This document shows positions 1-9,411 of a stretch of DNA of 64,000 bases, one piece after another. The stretch is from contig CALOEL010000005.1 of assembly GCA_942492375.1 (NCBI GenBank), positions 244,256-308,255 on the forward strand. The letters run 5' to 3'. The DNA is from JAHEAO01 sp942492375 (lineage in GTDB: Bacteria; Pseudomonadota; Alphaproteobacteria; Rhodobacterales; Rhodobacteraceae). The translations under genes were made by a program, and so were the position numbers. Position 1 is the stretch's first letter, and each line of letters starts with the position of its first letter. The notes under the pieces were generated by a model. The model did no database searches. It was not told the DNA's origin and was given only the letters and a program-made list of their open reading frames with translations.

Positions 1-2
1 GA

Positions 3-1553
3 AACAAAGAGTGGAGCTATAGGGACGACGTCAACGCGCCCATGATCAAGGAGTGGTTTGAAGACAATCCCATCTCTATTGAGGACGGATTGCGGCATGA
101 CAAATGGTGCGCCATGATGTGGCCCCGCCTTCGATTGCTGCAAGAACTGCTTTCGCCAGAAGGTCAAATTTTCATCTCCATCAACTCAATCGAGTTTTCG
201 CGCCTAAAGTTGATCTGCGACGAGATTTTTAGTTCGGACGCCTACATTGGCGAGTTCATTTGGAAATCCAGAAATAACAAGGACAATCGAAATGAAGACG
301 GTCTGTCGAACGACCACGAGTTTGTTCTGATTTATGGTGCTCCGCTGGATGGGGAACTGCGTTCTGCTACTGATTACTCAAACCCTGACGGAGACAATCG
401 AGGCCCTTGGGCGAGCGCCAATATGGTCGGCCTAGCGACCAAGGATAAGAGGCCTAACCTACACTTTGACCTCATCGACCCAGAGACCGGCGTCAACTAT
501 GGCTGTCCTAATAAGGGTTGGCGCTTCGAACCAGCAACTATGCGCAGGCTGATCGAAGAGAGACGGATTATTTGGCCTGAGACCCAAAACGGAAGACCTC
601 GTCGCAAGGCGTTCCTGAGCGATTTGGACGCTAGGACCAATGTCTCCTCAGTTTTGTCGGGTCAGTATTACACAAATCATGGGTCGGCCCGATTCAATCA
701 AATCTTGCCTGAGGCCGAATTTCCTTTCCCAAAGCCGATTGAATTGATTGAGTTCATTCTGTCGCTTTTTGAGCGGACGGACCTAACCGTTTTGGACTCT
801 TTTGCGGGATCGGGTTCGACCGCACATGCAGTTTTGCATATGAACGCCAATGACGGTGGTACTCGAACCTGCATCTCCGTGGAGATGGAAGAGTATGCGG
901 ATGAGTTGACTGCTGAGCGAGTTCGCCGCGCGATCAAAGGCTACAAATTCAATGGAAAGCAGAAAGCCGAGCTTTTTCGCAAGAAGATAAATTGGACTGT
1001 ACTCAAGCGCGCGGGTCGACTTGTCGAAGAGTTTGAGAAGATAGAGAATTTGCATGGCAGTGAATTCGACTCAATCAAGAAAACAGTTAAGGATGGCGAG
1101 TTTCTCGTTACTGGCGAAACCGTGGTCGAAGAATGGGCTAAAGGAATTGGCGGCACATTTACCTACTGCACCCTTGGCGACGCCATTGAAATGGACACCA
1201 TTCTGACCGGCGAACACCTGCCCGCGTACGATCAGCTTGGCGGTCTTCTTTTCCACATGGCAACCAACCGCCCGCTCGATACTGCCGGAATTGATCAGGG
1301 CGCGAGCTATCTAGGCGAAAGCGAAGACCGCCACGTTTGGCTGATCTACAAAGACGATCTGGATTGGCTGAAATCTCAAGAAGCGGCGTTGACCCTGTCC
1401 TTCGCCCGCGAGATCGCAGGCGCGAAACCCGATAAGCCGCATCTTGTCTTCGCACCGGCGCGCTTTGTCAGTCAGAAGCTGTTGAATGACGAGAAGCTGC
1501 AAGTCGAATTCGCCCCGCTGCCCTTCGCGCTCTATCGTGTCGAGCGCGACTGA
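3..1553 (+). CDS. mod: Type III restriction-modification methyltransferase (Mod), 5' end cut by window edge
   Basis: Site-specific adenine methyltransferase of a type III restriction-modification system; it recognises the target and methylates it, and is also needed by Res for cleavage. The frame is open to the window edge (it reads NKEWSYRDDVNAPM before the first internal ATG at 42), so the N-terminus with the DPPY catalytic motif lies outside. Visible are the segment typical of these enzymes around LRHDKWCAMMWPRL (about residues 18-31 counted from that ATG) and the AdoMet-binding motif FAGSGST near nt 801-821. With the catalytic motif expected upstream of the AdoMet motif, this is the beta-class order. 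The stop codon overlaps the res start (TGATG), so the two are translationally coupled. GC is lower than in the prophage, suggesting separate acquisition. Confidence 0.9.
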   Translation, partial: NKEWSYRDDVNAPMIKEWFEDNPISIEDGLRHDKWCAMMWPRLRLLQELLSPEGQIFISINSIEFSRLKLICDEIFSSDAYIGEFIWKSRNNKDNRNEDGLSNDHEFVLIYGAPLDGELRSATDYSNPDGDNRGPWASANMVGLATKDKRPNLHFDLIDPETGVNYGCPNKGWRFEPATMRRLIEERRIIWPETQNGRPRRKAFLSDLDARTNVSSVLSGQYYTNHGSARFNQILPEAEFPFPKPIELIEFILSLFERTDLTVLDSFAGSGSTAHAVLHMNANDGGTRTCISVEMEEYADELTAERVRRAIKGYKFNGKQKAELFRKKINWTVLKRAGRLVEEFEKIENLHGSEFDSIKKTVKDGEFLVTGETVVEEWAKGIGGTFTYCTLGDAIEMDTILTGEHLPAYDQLGGLLFHMATNRPLDTAGIDQGASYLGESEDRHVWLIYKDDLDWLKSQEAALTLSFAREIAGAKPDKPHLVFAPARFVSQKLLNDEKLQVEFAPLPFALYRVERD

Positions 1554-4165
1554 TGCGGGAGCTTGAATACCAAACACGGGTTCTCGACACGTTCAACGAT
1601 TATCTGAATGCGTTGAATGTCCACAAGGCTCAGGCCGATCAAGTTGCAGAATTGCTGGCGCAAAATCCCACATTGCCGATCCCACGCGTGGACTTTGCTA
1701 TGGCTGCGTGGGACGAGTTGAAAGGAAAGGGCAAGCTACCCCATTCCCGCGCCGCAATCCCTTTCTCTGCGCGTTCTGACGGCTGCGAGCGGCCCGTTCC
1801 GAACGTGACGTTCAAGGTGCCAACCGCTGGGGGCAAGACATTCATTGCCGCAAACGCTGTTTCGCGAGTCATTGGGCGGTATTTGAACCAGAACACCGGT
1901 TTCGTTTTGTGGATCGTGCCCAACGATGCGATCTACACCCAAACGCTCAAAAGTTTGAAGAACAGGCAACACCCCTATCGCCAGACACTGGACCGGGCGG
2001 CGGCGGGACGGGTGCGCATTCTCGAAAAGACCGACCGGCTGGACGTGCGGGACGTTGAAGAGAACCTCTGCATCATGGTCCTGATGCTGCAATCGGCGAA
2101 CCGCGAAACGCAGGACAGTTTGAAAATGTTCCGCGACCGTGGCGACGTCCATGGCTTCACGCCCCCGGAAGGCGATCAGGCCGCGCACGAGGCGCTGGTT
2201 GCGGCGATACCGAACCTCTCGATCTATGACCAAGGCGACGGCATGGCGGCGTGGGCGATGATCAAGGACTCGCTTGGGAATGCGCTACGCATCATCCGGC
2301 CCGTTGTTGTGCTTGACGAAGGTCAGAAGGCAATCTCTGACCTCGCTTTCAAGACGCTCTACGACTTCAACCCGTCCATCGTGATTGAACTGTCCGCCAC
2401 GCCGATTGACGTGCGCGAACGCGGCGGCGCGGCTCCACGCCCGGCGCGTTATGCGAACCTCTTGGTTGAGGTGACCGGGCGCGAGATTGACCGCGAAGGC
2501 ATGATCAAGATGCCTTTGAACCTTGAGACGAAACCGGGGGCGGATTGGCACACGCCGCTAAACGCTTCGCTGACCAAGTTGAACCAGTTGCAGGCAGAAG
2601 CGGCGGTCTATCACGCGGAAAGCGGGCGCTACATTCGGCCAATCATGTTGGTGCAGGTTGAACGCACCGGTGCGGATCAACGCGAATCTGGTTTCATCCA
2701 TGCCCAAGACGTTCGCGATTGGCTATTGAACGCCGGGCTGGATGAAGCCGAAATTGCGATCAAGACGGCGGAGCAGAACGATCTGAACCAGCCAGAGAAT
2801 CTAGACCTTCTGTCGCCGCACAATCGGGTGCGCGTGATCATCACCAAGCAGGCGCTGCAAGAGGGCTGGGATTGCCCCTTCGCCTATGTTCTGTGCTCTC
2901 TGGCGGCGAGTTCCAACCTGAACGCTATGACACAACTTGTCGGGCGCATTTTACGCCAGCCGCACGCCTTGAAGACCGGCGTGGATGATCTGGACGAGGG
3001 CTATGTCATTGCGCACCACCCGACGACAGGTGACGTGGTAAAGGCGATTAAGGACGGGTTAGAAAAGGACGGGCTGGGCGATCTGGTGCTTCATGTCAGC
3101 GGTTCCGATGCACCGGGAAGTGAGCGAAAGACCCGTCAACTGCTTAGACGCGAGAAGTTTGCAAAGACCGATATCTATCTGCCCAAGGTCCTGCTTATAG
3201 ACGGGGACGAGGTTCGAGACCTCGACTATGAGACCGACATAATGACCAAAATCGATTGGTCCGGCTTTGACGCAGTGGCGTTGGCCGCGAAGATACCAGA
3301 GAACGCCCAAGCGGCGGAGTCGCAGGTTCAACGCATCGAATTAAGTGACGGTGATACGCCGATTGAAGCAAGACGAGTGTCGCGCAGCGTTGCCACATCA
3401 AATTTCGACCCTTCCTTCGCAGTGCGGATATTATCCGACCTTGTTCCTAACCCATTCGTTTGCCGCAAGATCGTTTCCGATCTGGTCGTGGCGCTTGAGG
3501 CACGCGGATTCACACAGGAGAAGATCGGCTCGCTTGCAGCGTTGGTTGTGGAAGAGGCGCGCAAGGCTTTGGACGCGGAGCGCAATGCACTGTCGGAAGC
3601 GTATTTCAAGCAGGCGGTAGCGGACGGGCGCATTCAGTTCCGGCTGCGTATCGACGGGCGCAACTGGATAGTGCCGTTCGAAATGGACACAGCGGAACCG
3701 TTGAACGCCAACCAAGTTCTTGGAAGTGATGGCGGGGCGCTTGAGAAGAGCCTGTTCGCACCGGTCTATCAAGCCGAATTGAATGGCGACGAACGCGACG
3801 TAGCGGTGTATTTGGACGCGGATGACGCCCTTGTATGGTGGCATCGCAACGTCGCCAAGTCGCAGTACGGTTTGCAAGGTTGGCGGCGGAACCGTATCTT
3901 CCCCGACTTCATCTTTGCCGCATTGAAAGGCGACGGGAATCGAAGGCTGACTGTCCTCGAAACCAAAGGTGATCAACTGGACAATGCGGACACGGCGTAT
4001 AAGCGGGAATTGCTGTCTGTCCTGTCAAATAACTTCGCTTGGGACCAGACCAAGCCGTCCGGTGAACTGGAATTGATTGCCGAAAGCGGAGAAACCGTCG
4101 CTTGCACATTGATCCTCATGAGCGACTGGCAAACTAAGCTGCCTGATTATCTGGCTTCTGGATAG
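1553..4165 (+). CDS. res: Type III restriction endonuclease subunit (Res), helicase plus nuclease
   Basis: 870-aa restriction subunit that translocates on DNA with ATP and cleaves unmodified sites together with Mod. Walker A is TAGGKT at residues 91-96, the DExx box is DEGQ near 255, and the SAT motif (LSATPID) is near 280. Helicase motif VI-like LVGRILRQPHA is at about 463-473. At the C-terminus FPDFIF followed by LETKGDQ (about residues 780-806) fits the PD-(D/E)XK nuclease of Res proteins. The length is slightly short of the usual 900-1000 aa but all motifs are present, so the enzyme looks intact. The ATG shares one base with the mod stop. A hairpin (GCACAG/CTGTGC, 4165-4186) follows the stop but has no T-run. 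Confidence 0.93.
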   Translation: MRELEYQTRVLDTFNDYLNALNVHKAQADQVAELLAQNPTLPIPRVDFAMAAWDELKGKGKLPHSRAAIPFSARSDGCERPVPNVTFKVPTAGGKTFIAANAVSRVIGRYLNQNTGFVLWIVPNDAIYTQTLKSLKNRQHPYRQTLDRAAAGRVRILEKTDRLDVRDVEENLCIMVLMLQSANRETQDSLKMFRDRGDVHGFTPPEGDQAAHEALVAAIPNLSIYDQGDGMAAWAMIKDSLGNALRIIRPVVVLDEGQKAISDLAFKTLYDFNPSIVIELSATPIDVRERGGAAPRPARYANLLVEVTGREIDREGMIKMPLNLETKPGADWHTPLNASLTKLNQLQAEAAVYHAESGRYIRPIMLVQVERTGADQRESGFIHAQDVRDWLLNAGLDEAEIAIKTAEQNDLNQPENLDLLSPHNRVRVIITKQALQEGWDCPFAYVLCSLAASSNLNAMTQLVGRILRQPHALKTGVDDLDEGYVIAHHPTTGDVVKAIKDGLEKDGLGDLVLHVSGSDAPGSERKTRQLLRREKFAKTDIYLPKVLLIDGDEVRDLDYETDIMTKIDWSGFDAVALAAKIPENAQAAESQVQRIELSDGDTPIEARRVSRSVATSNFDPSFAVRILSDLVPNPFVCRKIVSDLVVALEARGFTQEKIGSLAALVVEEARKALDAERNALSEAYFKQAVADGRIQFRLRIDGRNWIVPFEMDTAEPLNANQVLGSDGGALEKSLFAPVYQAELNGDERDVAVYLDADDALVWWHRNVAKSQYGLQGWRRNRIFPDFIFAALKGDGNRRLTVLETKGDQLDNADTAYKRELLSVLSNNFAWDQTKPSGELELIAESGETVACTLILMSDWQTKLPDYLASG

Positions 4166-4249
4166 CACAGACATGATCGCCTGTGCGACGGTCTTAGGCT
4201 ATCAGCGCGTCTTCGGGGACTATGCAGCTTGATCCCTCTTATAGTCGCC

Positions 4250-5425
4250 TCATTCTGAAATGGAGACCACATTCGCGCCAAGACCTCGTTGTGTTGCCAC
4301 ACCTGCCCACGCGTCCATGAGGTCGCGGCGCTTGTCGAAGAGGTCAGAGCGGGCATAGGCAGCTTCGGCTTTGTCTTTGATCCCGTGTGCCAGCGCGGCC
4401 TCGATCACTTCGCGCGGAAAGCCGGTGGTTTCGCCCGCCCAATCGCGGAATGTGGAGCGGAAGCCGTGAACGGTGATCTCGTTACGGCCCATGCGGCGCA
4501 GCACGGCGGTCATGCTCATATCTGAAATGGGCTTGCCGGGTTTGGCCTCACTTTCGAACACGAGCGTCGCATCGTCCCGGCGTGGGCCGAGACAAGCGAT
4601 GGCGGCAGCGCTAAGGGGGACGCGGTGCTCTTTGCCCGCCTTCATACGTTCGGCGGGGATGGTCCAGATGCGGTTCGCCAGATCGATTTCGCCCCAGGTC
4701 ATGCCGCGTGTCTCGCCAGAGCGCGCCGCCGTCAGGATTGTGAAGCCAAGCGCGCGGGCTGCCACGCCAGTCCGTCCCGACAGGTCGCCCAGAAAGGCGG
4801 CAATTTCGCTGTGAGCCAGCGCTGGGTGATGCTTGACCGCGCGGACTTTCGTGGGCTTGGGCAACAGATGGTCCAAATGGCCCCGCCACCGCGCCGGATT
4901 GTCGCCGGAGCGAACACCAAGGGCAGAGGCGTAGTCGATCACGGCTTCGATCCGTTGGCGCACACGGTTTGCCGTTTCCGGTTTCACCGACCAAATTGGC
5001 GTGAGCGCGCCGATTACGTCGGCGGTCTCAACCTTCGATACCTGAACTTGGCCAAATTTAGGAAAGACATAGGTTTCGAGCGTCGAGGTCCACTGCGCAG
5101 CATGTTTGGCGTTTTTCCAACCTGGTCGCTTGCTTTCGATCAGTTCAAGCGCAGCACCTTTGAATGTCTTGGGGTTGGCCTGTTGACGTTTCGAAATCGG
5201 GTCGTCCCCTTCTGCAATCAGCTGTCGTGCTTCTGTCACCCGTTGACGGGCCATCGCAAGGCTCACGTCCGGATAGGCCCCCAAACCCAGATCGCGCCGA
5301 CGTCCTTGCACTTGATACCGCAGAACCCAAGACCGCGAACCGGACGGCTTGACATAGAGGAACAGTCCCCGCCCGTCACCATGCCGTCCGGGCTTCGCTG
5401 TCTCCACCTTGCGCGCATTGAGCAT
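4250..5425 (-). CDS. int: P4-type tyrosine recombinase (integrase)
   Basis: 391-aa site-specific recombinase. The N-terminal ~80 residues (GLFLYVKPSGSRSWVLRYQ, LGLGAYPDVSLAMAR) are the DUF4102 arm-binding domain typical of P4-like and genomic-island integrases. The catalytic residues are visible: R235 in TAARSGETRG, H320xxR323 in HGFR, H347 in ALAHG and Y357 in AAYARSD. Length is normal for the family and the active site is complete, so it is probably functional. It converges on the type III RM genes and most likely belongs to a genomic island carrying them rather than to the prophage, which has its own serine recombinase. An in-frame stop lies before the repeats upstream and no other start codon intervenes, so the ATG at 5425 is the only sensible start. 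Confidence 0.92.
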   Translation of the reverse strand: MLNARKVETAKPGRHGDGRGLFLYVKPSGSRSWVLRYQVQGRRRDLGLGAYPDVSLAMARQRVTEARQLIAEGDDPISKRQQANPKTFKGAALELIESKRPGWKNAKHAAQWTSTLETYVFPKFGQVQVSKVETADVIGALTPIWSVKPETANRVRQRIEAVIDYASALGVRSGDNPARWRGHLDHLLPKPTKVRAVKHHPALAHSEIAAFLGDLSGRTGVAARALGFTILTAARSGETRGMTWGEIDLANRIWTIPAERMKAGKEHRVPLSAAAIACLGPRRDDATLVFESEAKPGKPISDMSMTAVLRRMGRNEITVHGFRSTFRDWAGETTGFPREVIEAALAHGIKDKAEAAYARSDLFDKRRDLMDAWAGVATQRGLGANVVSISE

Positions 5426-5429
5426 CAGG

Positions 5430-5465
5430 TTGTTCCCACACTTGTTCCCACACTTGTTCCCACAC
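5430..5465. repeat. Three exact tandem 12-bp repeats upstream of the integrase
   Basis: The unit TTGTTCCCACAC occurs three times head to tail with no mismatch, 4 to 40 bp upstream of the integrase start codon. Read on the integrase strand it would encode repeated NKCG in frame with int, but an in-frame stop precedes it and there is no start codon in it, so it is untranslated. Plausible roles are arm-type integrase sites, an autorepressor site, or a slippage-prone leader. Confidence 0.8.
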
Positions 5466-6015
5466 TTAGGGGTGGTTTAAGACGAATGCGTGCGAACTGC
5501 AATGGCTTGAGGCGAATTTATACATCTGTATTCATTAATGAAATACGGACGAAAGAGAACTCCAGCGAATGCGGGGAAACATACATTATACGGACTTCGT
5601 CTCCGCCATTATCCCCATTGCGAACCAGTGACACCGCCCTGACGGGCACGGATTTTTCCGTGTTATCAAAGTGGCTTGCGTGAACTGACCGAACCTCATA
5701 GACGCGCTGCCCGGCCGAAGCTGGGCTCAGAATGGCCCTCAGTCTCAGTTTGGGCGAACCTCACCCGTTTCGGTTCGGTCTCGTTTTCTCTTTACCTTTC
5801 AATGCCCTGATACCGAACCCCGCCAAAACCCAAACGCGCGTTCCGAATGATATCGACGGCAACATAGACAGAACACACGGTAGGCGCGTTGCTCGGGGTG
5901 CCAGCGAAAGCTGGCGGATTTCTTGGGTGGGTTCGCATCCCATTCCGCCGCCGAAACCCTTGATGACAAACCATTTTGGCATGGGTAGGCTTTCCCCGAC
6001 AGAGCGGGGAAAGGC
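5466..6015. other. Non-coding interval between integrase and NucS-like gene
   Basis: About 550 bp with no convincing gene. It holds an AT-richer stretch (5515-5600), a GNRA-type hairpin GCCAGC-GAAA-GCTGGC at 5900-5915, and at 5927-5943 a fold resembling a tRNA T-arm (stem GTGGG/CCCAT, loop TTCGCAT). No complete tRNA can be drawn around it. Because an integrase lies next door, a degenerate attachment-site remnant is possible but unproven. Confidence 0.4.
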
Positions 6016-6891
6016 ATGGAGTATCAGGCATATCCAAACGGTATCGTGGTAGAAGAGGTAGATGGCGGTCTACTGGTCCGACAACATGGTGAGGCGTATG
6101 TCGCGCGGAACTGGCGTCTGACGATCCCCGTCGAACGTTTGATTGAGACAGCACTTGAAAGCGGTTTGGGCTGCATGATCCGGGAAGATCACCCACTCCG
6201 TAAAGCGCGATGGCCTAACGCGAGAGGGGTCGTCTACCTGGCGTTCTCTGCGGCACCAGATCTTCAATGGTCAGTTGCGATCGACACATTCCGGGCAGGT
6301 CGGGGCGACTACGGGCATGCCGTTTTCAACGGTAAGTATCACACGCAATTTGTCGAAAAGGGCATTCCCTTCGTTTTCGAGGGCCGTAACAAGACGTCAG
6401 GACACCTCGTAGTCGCGCGCGACTCCGTGATCCCCACGCTGAAGGCGTTGTCTGATTTCGATCACTCTGTCTTGGCGCTCAACCGAACCGTTCATCAGGG
6501 CGGTGGATTCACAACTGAATACGTCATCCAGCACAGCATCATTGCCAACTGGGAGCAGACACCTTGGGGCGAGCGCTACGATATCGTTCAAGATGAATTC
6601 CCGGTAGACGGTGGCCTTACATCGCGACGGATCGATATCCTCGCTCGCGAGCGGCGATCGGGCGACTGGCTTATCATCGAATTGAAACGCGCCGAAGCGA
6701 GGCCTGCGGCTGTGGATCAGGTCGCTGATTATCTGCTCGCCCTTGGACAGCAAGACAAATTTGCGCACGGACGGCTTGATGGAGTTCTCGTGGCGGAGCG
6801 GATTCCGCCTGCCGTTCGGACACTCGCCGAGACTGAAGGCGTAGCGACATATGAAATTGGCTGGCCGCTCAATTTGAAACGCGTCGTTTGA
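6016..6891 (+). CDS. NucS-like PD-(D/E)XK endonuclease domain protein
   Basis: 291 aa. The C-terminal ~125 residues match the NucS/DUF91 type of PD-(D/E)XK nuclease: E168 in TTEYVIQ, D207 in RRIDIL, E222-x-K224 in IIELKRAE, and Q235 in VDQVADYLL. This full catalytic set indicates an active metal-dependent nuclease. The N-terminal ~160 residues are unrelated to the NucS DNA-binding half and may sense DNA or a partner. NucS itself cleaves mismatched DNA in archaea and actinobacteria; in a proteobacterial island a stand-alone nuclease with this domain is more likely defence related, which is inference. A good Shine-Dalgarno-like GGGGAAAGG precedes the ATG. It is monocistronic as far as can be seen. 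Confidence 0.75.
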   Translation: MEYQAYPNGIVVEEVDGGLLVRQHGEAYVARNWRLTIPVERLIETALESGLGCMIREDHPLRKARWPNARGVVYLAFSAAPDLQWSVAIDTFRAGRGDYGHAVFNGKYHTQFVEKGIPFVFEGRNKTSGHLVVARDSVIPTLKALSDFDHSVLALNRTVHQGGGFTTEYVIQHSIIANWEQTPWGERYDIVQDEFPVDGGLTSRRIDILARERRSGDWLIIELKRAEARPAAVDQVADYLLALGQQDKFAHGRLDGVLVAERIPPAVRTLAETEGVATYEIGWPLNLKRVV

Positions 6892-7049
6892 ACTGCACCT
6901 GCTGCTGGACGCCCATGTGTTGCTGGCTGCCACGAGTCTTCAGGCCCGCTTTCATTAAACATGATTGCGCTTGGCCGGTCTCGCGGTTGCTCTGCGGCCA
7001 CGTCTGATGCATGAATGAGTACGCGTTCCAATAAGTTAATGGTCTTTGA

Positions 7050-8180
7050 ATGTCATCAACACCGCATCGTGAATTGGCCGAAAGGTATTTTGTCGATGAC
7101 TTGCCCGGTGCGTCACGCCCTGGCGCTCGGCTATATGGAATTCTTGAGCGGATTGATAGCGGTCAAACCATAAGCGCCATCGCTCAGTCCTTTCTAGAAC
7201 AAACTGGGCTGCGCGCTTTGTGCGAGCTTGCGAGCGGTGAAATCGATCTCGACATGTTCGGCAGTCGCGCCGCGCCAGAGAGGTTGGCGCGCACTAAGGC
7301 GGCGAGACTGAAGGAAGAGTCGGATGCAGCCGAAAGCGCGCGGAAGGCCGCAGCGATGGATGCAGCCATCAAAGCCCGCTTTCAAGCGATGGAGAATGAT
7401 CCTGCACTTCGCCGCAAGCGCGAAGCCAAAGAACTACGCGGGCGCTACGGCTTGGGTTTCGTCGAACCTGAGCATTATCCGCGTGTGATCAAGCTGCTGA
7501 AGCAAGTCGATGGCGGAAAGCGTATGGATGCTGCGGACATTGCCTGGCTTATGACCGAATCCGTGGATTGCTGGACCGACGAGATTCGGGAAGTCTATCA
7601 TCGACTTGAAGCGGAGGCGCTCGCCGAAGAGTGGAGGCGCAACGGCGACCTCTGGGCGGCCGTAAATGCGAGCGGTCATTGGCGTAAGGCTGACAAACCG
7701 CTCGAATCGCTGAAAATCACAGATGAAGGGCTGAAGCGGATTGGGTCTGCACCAAAGCTCCGCTCTGCCTTATGTACGACGCGCGGCGGGGCGATGCGAG
7801 ATCTTGGACGGCTTGCCGAGGCCGAGGCGATGGGGCGCGATGCACATGATTTGGCACCAAAAGACTTCAGACCCTGCACCTTGCTCGGTGCGCTTGCGAT
7901 GCAGCGTGGAGATTTCCAGTCGGGGCAGGAATGGTACCAAAAGGCAGAAGGGCTTGGAGCGGATCTTCATGCCATTGATCAGGATCTGCGTAGCGTAATG
8001 GTCAGTGCGGCAAGTGAAGTGAGAGAGGGACTGTGCGCCTTTCTCCTTTCGCAGGATCCAAAGAGATACGCGTGGGCTCGTCGATGGATCGGTTCCTCTG
8101 ATCCGGACGGCAAACACGCAATCAAGGGCGATAAACGCACCGCACACGGAACTGCTAAGCACAAGCGATTACGCGAGTGA
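7050..8180 (+). CDS. TPR-like repeat protein of unknown function
   Basis: 376 aa, soluble, with no signal peptide. Residues about 75-140 are a charged, Ala/Lys/Glu-rich probable coiled coil (RLARTKAARLKEESDAAESA onward). Residues about 215-310 contain helical pairs resembling tetratricopeptide repeats, such as RGGAMRDLGRLAEAEAMGRD and LLGALAMQRGDFQSGQEWYQ. Such repeats mediate protein-protein contacts. The same strand carries the NucS-like gene about 160 bp upstream, so the two could form a unit, but the gap makes an operon uncertain. The C-terminus is basic and probably disordered. No catalytic motif is visible. Confidence 0.6.
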   Translation: MSSTPHRELAERYFVDDLPGASRPGARLYGILERIDSGQTISAIAQSFLEQTGLRALCELASGEIDLDMFGSRAAPERLARTKAARLKEESDAAESARKAAAMDAAIKARFQAMENDPALRRKREAKELRGRYGLGFVEPEHYPRVIKLLKQVDGGKRMDAADIAWLMTESVDCWTDEIREVYHRLEAEALAEEWRRNGDLWAAVNASGHWRKADKPLESLKITDEGLKRIGSAPKLRSALCTTRGGAMRDLGRLAEAEAMGRDAHDLAPKDFRPCTLLGALAMQRGDFQSGQEWYQKAEGLGADLHAIDQDLRSVMVSAASEVREGLCAFLLSQDPKRYAWARRWIGSSDPDGKHAIKGDKRTAHGTAKHKRLRE

Positions 8181-8202
8181 GCCGACTGTTTGTTCACATA
8201 CC

Positions 8203-8281
8203 TCAATCAAACACCCTTTCCGGCTGCTCGACCCATGGCAGATCCGCCACGCCACAGAGGTCTAAAATTGACAGCACCGTG
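8203..8281 (-). pseudogene. 3' remnant of a homologue of the 126-aa gene at 11540-11920
   Basis: About 79 bp here align without gaps to 11541-11619 with roughly nine mismatches. Reading the minus strand gives VTVLSILDLCGVADLPW then VEQPERVFD and a stop, against PTVLSIFDLCGVAELPW and AEQPEKVFD in the intact gene. Several changes are synonymous, so this is a diverged relative and not a recent copy. Everything upstream of this segment is missing and is replaced by the lysine-rich gene. It forms an imperfect direct repeat bracketing the MerR-VWA module. Confidence 0.85.
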
Positions 8282-8284
8282 ACC

Positions 8285-9364
8285 TCAGCGGGATGGCCAA
8301 GAGAAATGGAAGTACTGCACATAATAGGTGTCGTGTAAGTACTTCAGATCGTCTTCCCAGTCGGCAATTGCATCGTCGTACCCGCGAGAAGGCATTTTCT
8401 TGAAGTTCTTCGCCAGGGACGCGATGTGATACGCCATCTTTTTGAGCCGTCCTGAACTTTTTGGCTCTCCCCATTTCCTTAGCTCAGCGACACTTTGGTA
8501 TGGCGGAAGTTGTCCGGTGAAGCAGCGATCAAGGATCAGCCTTCTAGACGATGCCGGTAGTCCATCTGTTTTTCCGACAGTATATCCCAGAATTTTCAGA
8601 TAACTGACTTCTTGCCTTTCAAAATCCCCACCACCGACACCGCTGCCAACATCGGTTGAAGGCCATTTGAAAGCCTCGTTCTCCGGAAGCTCTCTTATCC
8701 GACGCTTCCATTCTTTCTCGACGGCAGTGACAATCAGAAGGTGCTGCTCGCGCTTTGCGCCTGAAGAATTGGCTGCACCAATTGTGTTTGACTTCCATAA
8801 TTTCAGGAGCTGGTCGTTGTCCTTGGACGGAATTGACTCACGAATTTTTTTGCCACTACCAAACAGATCAATTTTTGACCTTCTTGCGACAACCGCTCGG
8901 CTTGCAGGTTTGGGGCCAGTGGTTTGCTTCGTAGCGGCCTTAGCAAGCCTTTTGGCCTTCCTCTTTTCCTGCTTCGTCATTTTGGGATTGGAGTTCAGCT
9001 TCGCTTCACGCTTCTTCTGCGCGGATGCTTTAGCTTCTGCAGCCCTCGTAATGGCAAGTGCAAAGTGCCGTTCGTATACAATCCTTATTTCTTCTTTATG
9101 GCGGAGTACGGTGCGGCCTTTGAAAGAAATACCGATCTTGAACATTTGGTCATCTGTTGTCTTAACAACCCAGTTTTCTTCAATCATTTTGGCAATGCAG
9201 CGGGAGAACAGCCATCGAAACCGCTCATCATTCTCTATTGCGCGATCCGTCAAGAAATTGTGGGTCAGGATATCCCATGCAACCGGCTGCTCTGAAATCG
9301 AAAGTAGAACGAACTCACATAGATCGCGATATGTTTCAAAATTCAGTTCGATCTGCTTCACCAT
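8285..9364 (-). CDS. Lysine-rich hypothetical protein, last gene of MerR-VWA module
   Basis: 359 aa, not recognised. The N-terminal ~100 residues look helical and could be winged-helix-like. Residues ~110-160 are extremely Lys/Ala-rich (KAEAKASAQKKREAK type), a likely disordered or nucleic-acid-binding linker. The C-terminal ~115 residues (LPASSRRLILDRCF, YQSVAELRKWGEP, RLKKMAYHIASLAKN, AIADWEDDLKYLHDTYY) look like a compact conserved domain ending the protein, of a type I have seen attached to varied N-termini but cannot name with certainty. It starts 47 bp after the VWA gene on the same strand, so co-transcription is likely. GC is clearly lower than in the neighbouring prophage. The stop lies 3 bp from the remnant at 8203-8281. 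Confidence 0.6.
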   Translation of the reverse strand: MVKQIELNFETYRDLCEFVLLSISEQPVAWDILTHNFLTDRAIENDERFRWLFSRCIAKMIEENWVVKTTDDQMFKIGISFKGRTVLRHKEEIRIVYERHFALAITRAAEAKASAQKKREAKLNSNPKMTKQEKRKAKRLAKAATKQTTGPKPASRAVVARRSKIDLFGSGKKIRESIPSKDNDQLLKLWKSNTIGAANSSGAKREQHLLIVTAVEKEWKRRIRELPENEAFKWPSTDVGSGVGGGDFERQEVSYLKILGYTVGKTDGLPASSRRLILDRCFTGQLPPYQSVAELRKWGEPKSSGRLKKMAYHIASLAKNFKKMPSRGYDDAIADWEDDLKYLHDTYYVQYFHFSWPSR

Positions 9365-9411
9365 AAGACATTACCTGAGCGCTCTATCTTCGTTTAACTT
9401 CCCGTCGACTT

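Noticed and set aside
4625..5683. Long plus-strand open frame opposite the integrase
   Set aside because: It is antisense to a well-supported integrase, has no domain pattern and owes its length to the high GC.
5927..5943. tRNA T-arm-like fold (GTGGG, loop TTCGCAT, CCCAT) near the integrase
   Set aside because: No acceptor, anticodon or D arm can be paired around it and no CCA follows; too short to call a tRNA or an attachment site.
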